NCBI GenBank assembly: GCA_032622095.1
Contig: CP136065.1
Span: 64,651,094-64,715,093, forward strand
DNA: 64,000 nucleotides
Origin: Siphonodentalium dalli
Taxonomy: Eukaryota; Mollusca; Scaphopoda; Gadilida; Siphonodentaliidae
Direction of reading: 5' to 3'
Made by a program: the position numbers and the translations under genes. The notes under the pieces were generated by a model. It worked only from the letters and a program-made list of their open reading frames with translations, searched no databases and was not told where the DNA came from. Each line of letters opens with the position of its first letter. The stretch's first letter is position 1. Shown piece after piece: positions 1 through 12,190 of the stretch.

Positions 1-1829
1 AATATCAAATCTGAATAGAACCTAGCTATATCTGCATGTTCATATTCAATAGAAATCAAAAATATTATGTCATATTTGTAATATAATTATCCTCTGCGAA
101 AAACAGGTGTCCTGGGAATTATTTCTGGATTGCCACCACCACCCCTATACCCACATCCCTGTATATGTACATGTCACCTTCTTGTGTTACACCAAACTAC
201 ACCACCCCCCCCCCACCACCATATGCCGTAATCTGATTTACAACTGCAAGTTCCAACTGTAGACTATCACGGTGGATCGAGTTCTTGCTCTTCCCAATTG
301 TGCAAAAAATGCCTGCCAATCACTTTGTGCCGTTCTTCGTCAAAGTAAACTTTCGAGATTCGATTACTGATATTAATTTCATAATTTTATGATATAAATG
401 GTTATTAAATGTGATTTAAGAATTAGCATCGATTTATAGACTCAAAATGTGCGCCCATGTCGAAAAATGGTGCTTATTTGAACAGACAGTGGCGAGATTA
501 ATTAACGTAAAAGCTGAAAGAACAGCGCGAAAAGGAGACTTCCGTAGAAGCTTTGCACTGTGGCTGTTCCTTCATATAACCAGGTCAATTCGAATGTTTA
601 TTTTTAGTGCTGTTTGTCCTGACAAACTATCGAGGCGGTCTCTTTCAAAATAAAATAATTGGGGCATTCTTTTTTCGTTTGAATTTCAAATTCGATATTT
701 GATTAATGTTAAATAACCGTGCTCTTAGGAAATAAAATTACCATGAAAATTACGTCTTAATTTTGACCAAATTTCGACGTCGCGAGCATTTTATTTCGCG
801 TCTTCAGCCATCGTGTTTGGGGAAATGTCACGAAAATGGGAGAATGGTCGCATTTAAACGGCTGGCCGATTGACTTGTTGTTTACAGAAAGAAATAAGAT
901 GAATACCTTTAGATAGGAAATCCACTCAATATTCATATTCCGGGTGTCAAACTTTTATTGATCATTCGAAGTGTGGGATGGGACTCTAGAAACGGCACTC
1001 GGAAAATTAATCCTTGGGACTTCCCCAAAATATGTTTCTATATTTGGGAAGGTCAATCTGAGAGGAAATCGATCGGAATTCATGCATTCAAAACGCATGC
1101 AATGTTTTTACGAAAAAAACGGTCAACAAAACGGCTAAATTGGCATGATTTCTCATGAGCGGAGTAATGAATGTCATTAAAATAATGGATAAGTGTGTCT
1201 AATATTGGAGAGAAATAGTTCAATACACCGTTTTTATTCTGAAGATTCAGAATATTTCTTCAGTTTTTATGAAAATTTTTATTTTTTTCCAAGAAAATTT
1301 AATTTTAAAAGCAACATTTTTGTCATTTTTCCGGTATTCGCCGGATACGTGACGTATGACGTTAGTCACGTTACATTGTCTGAACTCTCTACTAGGAGTT
1401 CGCCAATAGATTATAGTCGATGTCAACTAGTCTACTAATCGTTCCCACAATATCCTAGTCATTTCAACACTATAATATATACACAGAACATGGTGTGTTA
1501 ATGGGTTTTTTGATACGGCACGATTGCTTGCGCAGGATAGAACAAGAGCCGCAGCCACGGGTTATATCCCTCCGCGATAGCACAATGCCGAATCAACACA
1601 TTAAAACATGTGTTGTTCTGGGTTTATGTAATACACGTCACCCATGTTCAAATATTGTGACATTTAATAATTTGTCCACCCTGGACTTCTATTCCGGTCT
1701 GTACTATTTAGGACACACGAGTACTTCTAGGAACAAGAGTGTAATAACCCTTTTTATAACTGAATGGGGAAAATCCATTCAGTAAAGATAGGGTTAAAAT
1801 TTTAATCAGATTTGACTTAATAATCTCAC
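1..1829. other. Presumed intron 3 of the cyclophilin gene, no gene seen
   Basis: This stretch lies downstream of cyclophilin exon 3 on the minus strand, so it is probably intron 3. I looked on the minus strand for the next cyclophilin exon (the part that would carry the GPNTNGSQFF-type motif and the catalytic Trp and His) and did not find it. The DNA is AT-rich with a C run near 207. Short open frames at 447-653 and 1495-1785 show no recognisable domain. Confidence 0.5.
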
Positions 1830-2015
1830 CTTCATTAAGGTGCTTCAATGTAAAGTTTTCATCTGCAAACTTCTCTCCAAAGATGCTCTTTCCTCCGGTG
1901 CCATTGTGATTTGTAAAGTCTCCTCCTTGTAGCATGAACTGTGGAATGACTCTGTGGAAGGTGCAGCCCTTGTATCCAAACCCTTTCTCACCAGTACACA
2001 GGGCACGGAAATTCT
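1830..2015 (-). CDS. Cyclophilin A-type peptidyl-prolyl isomerase, coding exon 3
   Basis: This 186-base exon encodes the core of a cyclophilin, an enzyme that catalyses cis-trans isomerisation of Xaa-Pro bonds. It reads (E)[16 protein letters not shown], then [15 protein letters not shown], then [19 protein letters not shown] and FTLKHLNEG. In human cyclophilin A numbering the visible active-site residues are Arg55, Phe60, Met61 and Gln63, all present. On the minus strand the exon is preceded by a pyrimidine-rich tract ending in TTGCAG and followed by GTGAGA, both good splice sites. It begins with the last two bases of the Glu codon, which matches the single G left at the end of exon 2. The remaining C-terminal exon or exons, with the catalytic Trp121 and His126 equivalents, are outside the window. 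No signal peptide is encoded, so a cytosolic enzyme is likely. Confidence 0.95.
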
Positions 2016-2484
2016 CTGCAATAAATAGAAACTGGTAAAGGTGACATTAATTTATTTAAATTAACTACTTGGTTTACGAATACGCAGACAGCTTTTTTTT
2101 TTCTGAAATTGCAACAAAAATATTTTCCCTCCATCTTGATAATTGTTTTCCCTGAAATTTGAATTTAAAATAAACTAACAAAATACTGTGGCTTAATGTC
2201 AGGGTTTCTGTAGAAACTAAGATAGGACCATGATTTTGGCCCATCAGCCCTCTTAATTCAGATTGGTCGGCTTCGGCAATCAGCTATGGCAAACCTCTGC
2301 CGCAGCCATGTTTGGTTCAGCAAATGGCCTTGACAAGTACATGTGTATGAGGGCTGGCCCGTCATATACAAATTGGAATTTTTTTTTTTTTTTAAATTGA
2401 AGTGTCAATAACACTAGCTCAACTTGGGGAGGCGTTTTATGCTGAGCAGTCAATAGAATGATGAAGGAAAGTCAAAGTTTCTCC
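2016..2484. other. Start of cyclophilin intron 2, no gene seen
   Basis: AT-rich intronic DNA with T runs near 2093 and 2383. No coding pattern or clear repeat recognised. Confidence 0.5.
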
Positions 2485-3785
2485 ACAACATGTAAATGTG
2501 GGCTGCAGGGTGTGCCGATGGGATTCAAATGTGAAATCCAAGATGGCCATAGGCACCCATGTATTTTTAACAAATATGAGAAGAATTGGACAGCTTCCAT
2601 CTAGAGGCAACACCAAAGAACCATATGAATGGACGAAGGATGAGGCACAAATGGGCGCCAAGGGTTTTAAAAGAGTAAAATCAGTTAAGGCCGCTGGCGA
2701 CCATGTTTATTAACGAAATTTGGATAATATCGTTGGCTCCCATTTAGAGGTCACCCTGAAGATCCTTATGAAGTTTGGTGACGATCGGATGAGGAATGTG
2801 GCCTGTAGGTTATGCCGAAAGATTTAGTCATGCAAAGAGTAAAATCCAAGATGGCTGCTGGCAGCCACGTTTTCAACAAATTTCGGAAAAAATTGATGGC
2901 TCCCATCTAGTGGTCACCCTGAAGATGTATATAAAGTTTGGTGATGATAAATTGAGGGATGTTGTCTGCTGGGTGTGCCCAAGGATTTAGTGATACAAAG
3001 AGAAAAATACAAGATGGCTGCCAGTGGTCATGTTTTTAATCGAAAATTTTATAGCTCTCATCTACTGTAGGTGATCCTAAGTTGGCTAACCATGTCTGTA
3101 AATTTCCAAACATTTCTTAGATATATGCGGGCTGCAGGTGTAGTGGTCGCGTTGTAAATATTGAAGGCCGATGACTTCTCTGATCGAGAGGTCAGATCAC
3201 TTGGTCACGGTCGTTAGACGCTTTGTGTGATCACCGAAGTTAAGCAATGTCGAGCTCGGTTAGTCCTTGGATGGGTGACCGGCTTGGGATTCCGGGTGCT
3301 GCCAACTTTCAGTGCGATTCCCGCACTTCTCTCTCTCACAGGGTATGCTGATGGATTCAAATTTAAAATCCAACTTTTTTTTGTTATATCAAATTTGAGT
3401 AATAATCATTGGCACCCCAAAGATCCATATGAAGTTTGGTGGCGATTAGATGAGGAATCTGGTCTGCATGGTGTGCCAAAGGATTTAGCCATGAAAAAAG
3501 TAAAATTCAAGATGGCTGCCAGTGGCCATTTTTTCACCAAATCGCTAAATTTCATAGCTGCCATCTAGAAGTGATCCTGAACATGCCTGTAAATTTTCAC
3601 CCAAAAAACATTTCTCCAATAAATGCAGGCTGTGGATTAAAATTTAAAATCCAAAATGGTTGCTGGCAGCCATGTTTTTTAACGAATTTCTTTAAAAATT
3701 GGATGGCTCCCATCTCGGGGTCACCCCAAAGATCCATATGGAGTTTGGTGATGATCGGATGAGGGATGCGGCCTGTAGGGTGAGA
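2485..3785 (+). repeat. Tandem array of ~165-bp units (AAGATGGCTGCTGGCAGCC family)
   Basis: At least six diverged units can be followed by the recurring phrases CCAAGATGG, GGCAGCCATGTTTTTAACG, ATGGCTCCCATCTAG, AAGTTTGGTGATGATCGGAT and GATTTAGTCATGCAAAGAG. The units are degenerate and open frames through them are short and chance-like. The same family recurs on the opposite strand at about 46430-46700, 47200-47790 and 56780-57290, so it is an interspersed repeat that tends to form local arrays. Confidence 0.8.
3139..3340 (+). repeat. SINE with 5S rRNA-derived segment
   Basis: An insert of about 200 bases interrupts one unit of the surrounding array between GGGCTGCAGG and GGGTATGCTG. Bases 3226-3310 closely follow the 3' two-thirds of animal 5S rRNA, including the internal promoter: AAGTTAAGCA (box A) and GGATGGGTGACCGGCTTGGG (box C), then CCGGGTGCTG. 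The preceding 85 bases look faintly tRNA-like (TAGTGGTCGCG, ATCGAGAGGTC). The 5' third of 5S rRNA is missing, so this is a 5S-derived SINE (SINE3-like) or a tRNA/5S composite rather than a working 5S gene. Confidence 0.75.
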
Positions 3786-5486
3786 TGACACCCCACGGCA
3801 ATAGCTCAAACTTTACAAAGTATAGTTGAGCTAAAAGCACTATTTCCATGCAGAAGAGAATAGTGCTGGGTGGTTATGTTACAAAAATAACTGTCGCAAT
3901 TTTAAAATCACACCACTTAACACCTGGTTGAAACAGACTAAACAAAGTTTATATCAATGGCAACACAATTTCCCTGTCTAATGTCTATCACTATCAGGCC
4001 TGCATACATGGTCCCAAACACCACGTGGGCAAACTTTTTATTCGATTTGATGGTCGGAAAAAATAATTACTACAAAATAACTGCAATACATTTTTATACA
4101 AATTGGTGAAATTGCATGGAACCGAGACCCACTTCATTACTTAAATTTGTAACAATGCGTTAACAAATGCTATGGCTCAGTCAGCGAAGAGTTGTCATCA
4201 ATCAAATTATGACAAAAATGCGAAACAATAGTTGTCATCATTGCCATAGTGATACTAGTATAGTAATGCCCTAAATAATAGACTCCTTAACCACAGCAAA
4301 ATTATGGGTAATTTTTCAGGATTTAGTCGAAAATATGGCTTGTTGCCATTCATCGGAAAGCTCTCAGTGAGAGCTTTCCGATGAATTGCAACAAGCAATA
4401 TTTACTGAGATTTATTTAGACTTGCATCCCTAAATTTGTTCAAGCAGTTAAATCTAAATTAATAATAAAAAAAAATTAAATTGAATAATATAAGCCGCCT
4501 ATATTTGAACATATCTGAACCCCAGTCACCTTAGGCCCGTCCATACTAAATATAAGCTAAATCGGCCAAATGGTTTTTGAGAGTTCAAAGAATTACAATG
4601 GAGGAATAGAGTTATGGCCCTGGTTTCACAACTAATTGGCCTGTTGACTTCATCAGAGTCACCTGGGGAACATCCACACGAAATATGAACCCATTCGGTC
4701 TTATGATTCTGAGTTATGACTATAGCTCCACTGGAGATTTCGTCTCAGATGAACAACATGTAAAAAGTTACCCCACCCCAAATAATACTTAATCCTATCA
4801 AGGTATCCAACTTGGCCAGGCCTAATTTTGTTGTCAGTTTTTCAAAGTCCACAAACTGGTTCAAAATACACAAAAATAATTTGTTACATGCATGTAAATG
4901 CCTCATAAGGTAGAAAGATATGTTATTACTCTTCAATTTGATGTATCCCGTTTAAAAATTAGTTCAGAAGAACTCCGGTTCAGGTCTGATGCAAAGTGGC
5001 TGTTTTTTCCACTCGTTCGAGATGTCAACACCTGCTTTGTTAAAGAGTCTGTTTTTTCACAGAAATGAACCTCAAAGACACTATCGATGGTAGGTATCAC
5101 ATATATGTTATATATAATTTGATGCTGAATTGTTTACTGACCCACACAACCCAATCACATCACATAACGGCCACATACTGGTACCTCTGGAATTTATTGA
5201 AAAATTATATTTCACAACCCAGAAATTTGAACAATCTCAACTTCTATCGCCATTTTTGAGTGACGTAATGCTATTTTATCATTGGGCATTTTATTTTTTA
5301 TTACTCTGTTTACAGATTTCCCTACCAAAATAAAGCTGTTAGTCAATAAATTTTTTAGTTTCCGTTTCTTTTATTTCCGCCAATGGGAATATTAATCCAG
5401 ACATCAATTTAACAGCGAAGCCTCCCGGTGATGTTTATAAATGGTATTGAATGGCAGACACTGATATTGGGACTATTTTTTCATCT
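3786..5486. repeat. Intron 2 with degenerate copy of the E repeat
   Basis: No gene. Bases about 4150-4260 and 4420-4455 match the sequence at 6600-6800 (GCTCAGTCAGCGAAGAGTTG, CATCCCTAAATTTGTT), so this is a diverged fourth copy of the E block described below. The two parts are separated by 160 bases containing a strong palindrome (4331-4403). The rest is AT-rich and unrecognised. Confidence 0.55.
4331..4403. repeat. Near-perfect 36-bp-arm palindrome
   Basis: Arms 4331-4366 and 4368-4403 pair at 34 of 36 positions around a single central G. The core is CATCGGAAAGCTCTCA and its complement. It lies in sequence absent from the related copies at 6.7, 9.3 and 14.7 kb. Confidence 0.85.
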
Positions 5487-5775
5487 AGGCCTAAAAAATA
5501 TATACGTTTGTTTCCGCTAACCCGACCGACCCTATTTTAAACCGCCGACTCTAAACTTTTTATTTTGAGATTTTTTTTAAAATATCTAAATCTCTATTAT
5601 ATTGGAAAAAAACTAACAATGATATTTTTGTTGTTGGTAATTAAAACAAATTAGGCATAATTCCATTGTAATTTGTAACTATTATTAATTAATTCGTTGG
5701 AATTACCGGTAGACGAGTGTGCAAGACCTACTTCCGGTATCGTTTCGTTATGAAATTGTCAATGCGTATGAAATA
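5487..5775 (+). repeat. Repeat block D, copy 1
   Basis: This block is almost identical to 7501-7794. It starts with AGGCCTAAAAAATATATACG, followed by the TTTGTTTCCGCTAACCCGAC motif seen elsewhere in the window, and ends at AATGCGTATGAAATA. Copy 2 directly abuts the 5.2-kb tandem units. Confidence 0.85.
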
Positions 5776-6241
5776 ACTGCGGTACGTTTTTTCATTCAAA
5801 ATTTATTTGAACTTTGACAAAACAATCTATGATCCGAGAATGGGTTAATCCATTATTTATTGATGACTTCACCACTACAATATAAATACATTAACTATTT
5901 AACCACAGCATAACATTTATTTCTACGAACATTTCATATTGGTACGTTGAATAGTGTCAAATAATGATCAAGTTTCCTATTTTCGTGGTACATATACATC
6001 GTTTTTATCATACAGTCACAATGGGCTTGATTCAGTGCAGCTTTAAACCTTCAGGTCTAACAAATATAGGGTTTCCACTTATCTAATTGAATTCAATTCA
6101 ATTTTATTGAATTTAGAACAAATATTGTTTAAAAAGCGAACTTTTTTTTCAAAGTTATAATTTTTGTTTTTTTTTAGAAATTATAAGCTCGGTGACTCAA
6201 ACCAATACACGTCCTCCCAAAGCCTCAGTATTTCATCTTAG

Positions 6242-7500
6242 AATGCATATTCACTAAATATTACAAACTGTAGGATGAATTGATTAGACCAATATAATAC
6301 AAAGTGTGTATTCACATAAATATGTTGCACATCTTCAATGTCTAAAATCTATGTGGGGGAAAAAAATGGCAATAACTCTGCCAAAATGACTAAGACTGAA
6401 CTCAAAATTGCAGGTGCGCAGGTTCCCATGCCAGTGATATCTATGCCAAGTTTAAAAGAAATTGACTGGAAAATGACTGAATACAGGCTCGGATAAAATA
6501 TGAATCCCAGGATGTATGATTCTATGTTGAAAAAGGTCAATAACTCCGCAAAATGAGTCCGACTGAACTCAAATCGCAGGTTCCAAGCAATATATTAGGA
6601 AACAAATGCTACATGGCTCAGTCAGCGAAGAGTTGTCATCAATCAAATTATGACAAAAATGCGAAACAATAGTTGTCATCATCGCCATGACGTTACTAGT
6701 ACATGTAAGGTAGCTGTTACAATTTACTGACATACATATATTTAGACTGTTGCAATTAGCATCCCTAAATTTGTTAAGGCAGTTTTGGGGAAAAAAAAAT
6801 CACAATATTATTTATGTTATTTATGACTGGTTGCATTCAATATTATGAGGCAGGGAACTGTTGTGGTGATGAGCTCTTGCAATTAGCCAATCAGGGTCGA
6901 TACATAGTGACTGTATATGAACCCATATTAGGTCGGTGACCTAATATGAAATCAATATTAGGTGCTTACCCGCCATCTGTTTTTTCAGAAACTCAGTCGC
7001 CTCGGAAATATTTTTGGTGTATTTTGGCGCCAAGAAAGGGGATATCTGTCGGAAATCATTTTCTGTGAATTTAAAAGATATAGTATCATGTACCAAAGCC
7101 TGCATGCATATATTTGAGGAATTCTAAAGATTTAGAAATTAACTTTCAAATTTAACAAGTTGTCCTACTTCTGGTAATTAGCCATTGATTTCAATGCGTT
7201 GACATTCAACGCCCATGACACATCACTGACGTTACCGTATATAAGTTAATGGCCATAGACGACAAATGTACAAATGTATCTTACCAAATTACAATAAATT
7301 ACAGCGACGATTAATTAAAGGGATATGCTGGATTTTGTCCACTGATATAACAAGAGATGGACTGTCGTCCGGTGCATACCCCCTCGTGGCGAAACAAAAT
7401 AGGGGCGGGCGGTAGGCTTTTCATTTCATTTTATTTTTTCATTTTATTTTTTATGGTCTTGTGTGGGCCATGCCTAACCACCATCAAATACCATACAATG
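6242..7500 (+). repeat. Repeat block E, copy 1
   Basis: About 1.26 kb that recurs with very high identity at 8889-10053 and 14309-15575 inside the two tandem units. It contains a degenerate motif family (TTGCAGGTGCGCAGGTTCCC, GCCAAGTTTAAAAGAAATTG) also seen as an array at 24.9-25.6 kb, and the GGGGCGGGCGGTAGGCTTTT motif near its end. It is cut off at CATACAATGA and joined directly to block D copy 2. The gap 5776-6241 is AT-rich with no gene seen. Confidence 0.85.
6924..6994 (+). repeat. Presence/absence segment with 25-bp palindrome
   Basis: A 71-base segment starts with an 11-bp-stem hairpin (CATATTAGGTC, loop GGT, GACCTAATATG). It is present here and as 73 bases at 14990-15062, but precisely missing after 9570 in the otherwise nearly identical middle copy. 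Confidence 0.8.
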
Positions 7501-7794
7501 AGGCCTAAAAAATATATACGTTTGTTTCCGCTAACCCGACCGACCCTATTTTAAACCGCCGACTCTTAAACTTTTTATTTTGAGATTTTGTTTTTAAATA
7601 TCTAAATCTCTATTATATTGGAAGAAAACCAACAATGATATTTTTGTTGTTGGTATTAATTAAAACAAATTAGGCATAATTCCATTGTAATTTGTAACTA
7701 TTATTAATTAATTCGTTGGAATTACCGGTAGACGCGTGTGCAAGACCTACTTCCGGTATCGTTTCGTTATGAAATTGTCAATGCGTATGAAATA
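7501..7794 (+). repeat. Repeat block D, copy 2
   Basis: Second copy of 5487-5775. Small indels separate the copies, for example a T run shortened and a GTATT insertion. It ends six bases before the first 5.2-kb tandem unit begins. Confidence 0.85.
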
Positions 7795-8049
7795 CATGTA
7801 TCTAGTGATGCGTTCGATGACGTTAATTCCTAAACACTGGCTGGGACTTGAGTAATGAATCGCAACGATTTAATTTTGTTTGAATTTGTTTATTAAATAA
7901 TTGAAGTAACATCGTGTAGCCACTGTGATTTATACATACCTGCCTATAGGCTATACCCAAACACTTAACATTACTAAACAACAGTATGCCTATCTTCAGT
8001 ACATTGTTTGGGCTAATCGTGCCCGGGGCAAACAGGGGGACGACTCAAA

Positions 8050-8500
8050 CACGCTTTTCGAACTCGTTTGAGATATTGTGCCAAGAAAGTCATGTACCAA
8101 ATTTTTTAATCAAATCGGAGGATGTTTGTTGAAGTTATCGCGCTAACGAGCTAAAAATTCACGAAAAATGACTAATAAAGGGCCATAAATCAAATTTTAT
8201 CGGGCCAGGCTAATTTTCGAACTCGTCCAGGATATTATTGGAAGACACCTATATACCATATTTTAGTTGAATCGGAAGACGTTTGTTGAAGTTATCGAGC
8301 TAACGAGTTAAAAATTCACGAAAAATGACTTCATTAAGGGCCATAACTATCAAATTTTATCGGACCTGGCCGGTTTTCGAACTCGACCAAGATATTTTTG
8401 GGAGACACCTATATACCAAATTTCAATCGAATCAGATAACGTTTGTTGAAGTTGTTGCGCTAACGAGCCTCAAGTCGAGTTTTGGAAAAAAACTCTACTA
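8050..8500 (+). repeat. Array of ~160-bp repeats, 3 copies
   Basis: GTTTGTTGAAGTT recurs at 8123, 8281 and 8441, with CTAACGAGCTAAAAATTCAC, AAGGGCCATAA and TTTTCGAACTCG in each unit. Unit 2 of the large duplication has four copies of this repeat (13310-13910), so the array changed by one unit after duplication. Confidence 0.85.
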
Positions 8501-10359
8501 ATAAAATGCCTTGGGTCAAATATAAATAATATATATCTATAAAGAAGTAATCGAATTTAATGCTCTAAAAATTTATCAAGTTATGGTATATTCTTGGCTA
8601 TGTTTATAAATCGGCATTCGTGTTAATTCAATCTTTATGTGTTTATTTTCTTTTTACATGTATAGGGATTAATGTGTTGCATATGAACTATAAATTAGTA
8701 CTCATGGGTTTGCATCAGACCTGTTCTGAACCAATTTTTAAACGGGATAGTAATAAGAAGAGTAATAAAAGGTCGCTATGCCAAAATGTCATCTCCCTCA
8801 ACCCCCTCGACAAAGGTGGCAGGTTTGATTTATGGATTCAGATACCTATACAAGTACTACAAATTGTAGGAGGAATTGATTACACCAAAATGCATATTCA
8901 CTAAATATTACAAACTGTAGGATGAATTGATTAGACAAATATAATACAAAGTGTGTATTCACATAAATATGTTGCACATCTTCAATGTCTAAAATCTATG
9001 TGGGGAAAAAAAATGGCAATAACTCTGCCAAAATGACTAAGACTGAACTCAAAATTGCAGGTGCGCAGGTTCCCATGCCAGTGATATCTATGCCAAGTTT
9101 AAAAGAAATTGACTGGAAAATGACTGAATACAGGCTCGGATAAAATATGAATCCCAGGATGTATGATTCTATGTTGAAAAAGGTCAATAACTCCGCAAAA
9201 TGAGTCCGACTGAACTCAAATCGCAGGTTCCAAGCAATATATTAGGAAACAAATGCTACATGGCTCAGTCAGCGAAGAGTTGTCATCAATCAAATTATGA
9301 CAAAAATGCGAAACAATAGTTGTCATCATCGCCATGACGTTACTAGTACATGTAAGGTAGCTGTTACAATTTACTGACATACATATATTTAGACTGTTGC
9401 TATTAGCATCCCTAAATTTGTTAAGGCAGTTTTGGGGAAAAAAAAATCACAATATTATTTATGTTATTTATGACTGGTTGCATTCAATATTATGAGGCAG
9501 GGAACTGTTGTGGTGATGAGCTCTTGCAATTAGCCAATCAGGGTCGATACATAGTGACTGTATATGAACCAGTCGCCTCGGAAATATTTTTGGTGTATTT
9601 TGGCGCCAAGAAAGGGGATATCTGTCGGAAATCATTTTCTGTGAATTTAAAAGATATAGTATCATGTACCAAAGCCTGCATGCATATATTTGAGGAATTC
9701 TAAAGATTTAGAAATTAACTTTCAAATTTAACAAGTTGACCTACTTCTGGTAATTAGCCATTGATTCAATGCGTTGACGTTCAACGCCCATGACGCATCA
9801 CTGACGTTACCGTATATAAGTTAATGGCCATAGACGACAAATGTACAAATGTATCTTACCAAATTACAATAAATTACAGCGACGATTAATTAAAGGGATA
9901 TGCTGGATTTTGTCCACTGATATAACAAGAGATGGACTGTCGTCCGGTGCATACCCCCTCGTGGCGAAACAAAATAGGGGCGGGCGGTAGGCTTTTCATT
10001 TTATTTTTTATGGTCTTGTGTGGGCCATGCCTAACCACCATCAAATACCATACAATGACCCAGAACAACCGACAAATTGGTGATATAACTGATATATTGA
10101 GGGGAAACATATAAAACAGATAACAGTATAGACAGTTTACATGTCTGCATGGCACGGGGGAGAGATGAGTTGTTGTAGGGGGCGCAGTGGAGATATGAGT
10201 AATTTATTAGTTGACGGTTAACATTTTAGGGGGCACGGGGGAGAGATGAGTAATTTATTAGTTGGCTTCAGGGTCTTTGTTGGGAAATGTCAGCACCCCC
10301 TATTTCAAACTGAAGTTCACACCCGCTGAACCAAGCAAAATTTTGAGCTGGGAATATTC

Positions 10360-10567
10360 ATGAGTGGACCTAACTCCCATGAATGGACCTAACACCCCGT
10401 GAGTGGACCTTACACCCCATGGATGGACCTAACACCCCATGAATGGACCTAACACCCCATGAGTGGACCTTACACCCCATGAATGGACCTAACACCCCAT
10501 GAATGGACCTAACACCCCATGAGTGGACCTAACACCCCATGAGTGGACCTTACACCCCATGAATGGA
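10360..10567 (+). repeat. 20-bp minisatellite, about ten copies (unit 1)
   Basis: Consensus ATGAATGGACCTAACACCCC, with alternating GAGTGG/GAATGG and CTTACA/CTAACA variants. The same array of the same length is at 15871-16078. Units are contiguous and lack spacers, so this is not a CRISPR array. Confidence 0.95.
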
Positions 10568-10707
10568 AATTTCTTGTTATCACAGGCCCACTTCCGATGT
10601 CCTGTTGGGACATTTTGTAACCAGAAAATTTGAAGTGGCAAGTTGGTTTTCTGTCGATTACTAGTTAGTGTTGGTATCTACATACAACATGTATATCATA
10701 GTATGTA

Positions 10708-11066
10708 CTCTTGGGCTCCAAATAAACATGCATCCACGTTTATTATTTTCTTGGGAAATTTCCCCCCTGCACAGTGCTTATTTGGGTCTGCACGTTTATT
10801 AATTTTGAGGCTATGGAAATTTTAATCAGCACAAACTCAATATTTCTATATGATTCCGATATCAAAATGATGAGCTTACAGGTAACTTTATGCATGTACA
10901 TATTCATGTATATGGCATACAAAAACACCACATGATACATACCTTGTTGACTCCTATACTTGACCTGCTACACGTGTTTAACCACAGTTAAGTCAGATGT
11001 TTTGCTCTGACAAGAGTTCCCCCTGCACTATTATTTGGGTCTGCACTTTTATTTGGAGCCCAAGAG
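10708..11066. mobile_element. TA-flanked MITE with 19-bp terminal inverted repeats (unit 1)
   Basis: Left end CTCTTGGGCTCCAAATAAA and its exact complement at the right end, each bordered by TA, enclose 359 bases. No transposase is encoded. TA target duplication and terminal repeats fit a non-autonomous Tc1/mariner-type element; the family is not proven. It contains several CACGTTTATT/TGCACGTTTATT motifs. Confidence 0.75.
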
Positions 11067-12117
11067 TAGCTTATCAGTTAGTTAATCATGCATGGCATGT
11101 GGAATTCAAATTGTGCATACTATGGACAAAGTAAAGGTATTCTATATGTAATATATATATCTTACCATACCACAATACAACATCCTGTTCATGCAAAGTC
11201 ATTCCATGGGCTTCATTTTGTGTTTTATATCTGTTGTAAATTGCGATTAACATGCATGCGAAAAAAATACAAAGCCCTGCACTTGCTAACAATCAGCACA
11301 AACTTTCCGAGTTTTCGATCGCAAATCTTGCATGTTTATGGGGAAGATAAGTTAGATAACTATTATTTGAGTTAATATTTAGATGTAAATGATATTTCTG
11401 GGTTTTATATATATGAAACGAGCGATAAAATCACATAATTGAATGAGAGACAACATTTATAAGATTTTTATCAACACATCCTGAATTTTGTATGCACCCA
11501 GTAAAATTGTGATCTGGCAATCCGATCAATGTTGTGTTCTTGTGACGAAAAACCATTCTAATTGATGCGCCAAAAATCGGATTCAGTAACTGTAAATTCT
11601 TGAGAAAGAGAACGACATTCAAAAACAGTGTATTTTGTGCTATCAAACCGGACGATATAACTCCGAACCGGACACCGAAAGAGGAAACTCATTGCATCGA
11701 TTGTAGTCTGTGGTTATACAGCTTGTAAATATTAAAGGGAACACGTCTCCATTTTCACCCCGAGACTTCTAATCGACCCATGTGCGACCGCCATCGTTAA
11801 GATGAACTTGTTCGAATCGATTCGAATCAACCGCGGAAAACATCCATGTTTAATGTAAATATCAACAAAAACACGTGCTTCCGGTCAGCGAAGAGGAACG
11901 ATAACTCGTGATCTTCCGGTATTGCATCAGATCGTATTAAAGTTGACTCCGTTAAAAGAGTGACGGTGTGGTTTTGCGAAAAATATATAAATATATCAAA
12001 GATATTATTTATCTTGCGATGTGAATCAGATAAAATGGAACCACGCGTACATAATTTGGTTATCAGTGTGGTCGGTCGGTTTATAGATTGATTTTTTTTA
12101 TTTAAAACCAATAAAAT

Positions 12118-12190
12118 GAACTTAGGTCGGGGGGTTTTGAAGACGGTCGGTCGGGTTACGGGACACACGCATCATTTTTGTTTTGGCCTT
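12118..12190 (-). repeat. GGCC-(A)n-GTTTCC-CCGACCGACC motif, minus strand
   Basis: Reads on the minus strand as AAGGCCAAAACAAAAATGAT, then GTGTCCCGTAACCCGACCGA. It belongs to a family seen also at 5487, 7501, 17632, 22369, 23960, 25890 and 30040. Confidence 0.6.

Noticed and set aside
3226-3310. Functional 5S rRNA gene
   Set aside because: The 5' third of 5S rRNA is replaced by unrelated sequence and the segment sits inside an inserted repeat.
8620-8904. 94-codon frame repeated nearly unchanged at 14040-14324
   Set aside because: The conservation is explained by the recent tandem duplication of the whole region; the peptide has no domain and codon use looks non-coding.
10360-10567. Regular short direct repeats that could suggest a CRISPR array
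   Set aside because: The 20-bp units are contiguous with no unique spacers, and the context is a eukaryotic intron.
11827-12168. 113-codon minus-strand frame, also at 17324-17665
   Set aside because: Part of the same duplication and overlaps the GGCC-(A)n motif; no recognisable domain.
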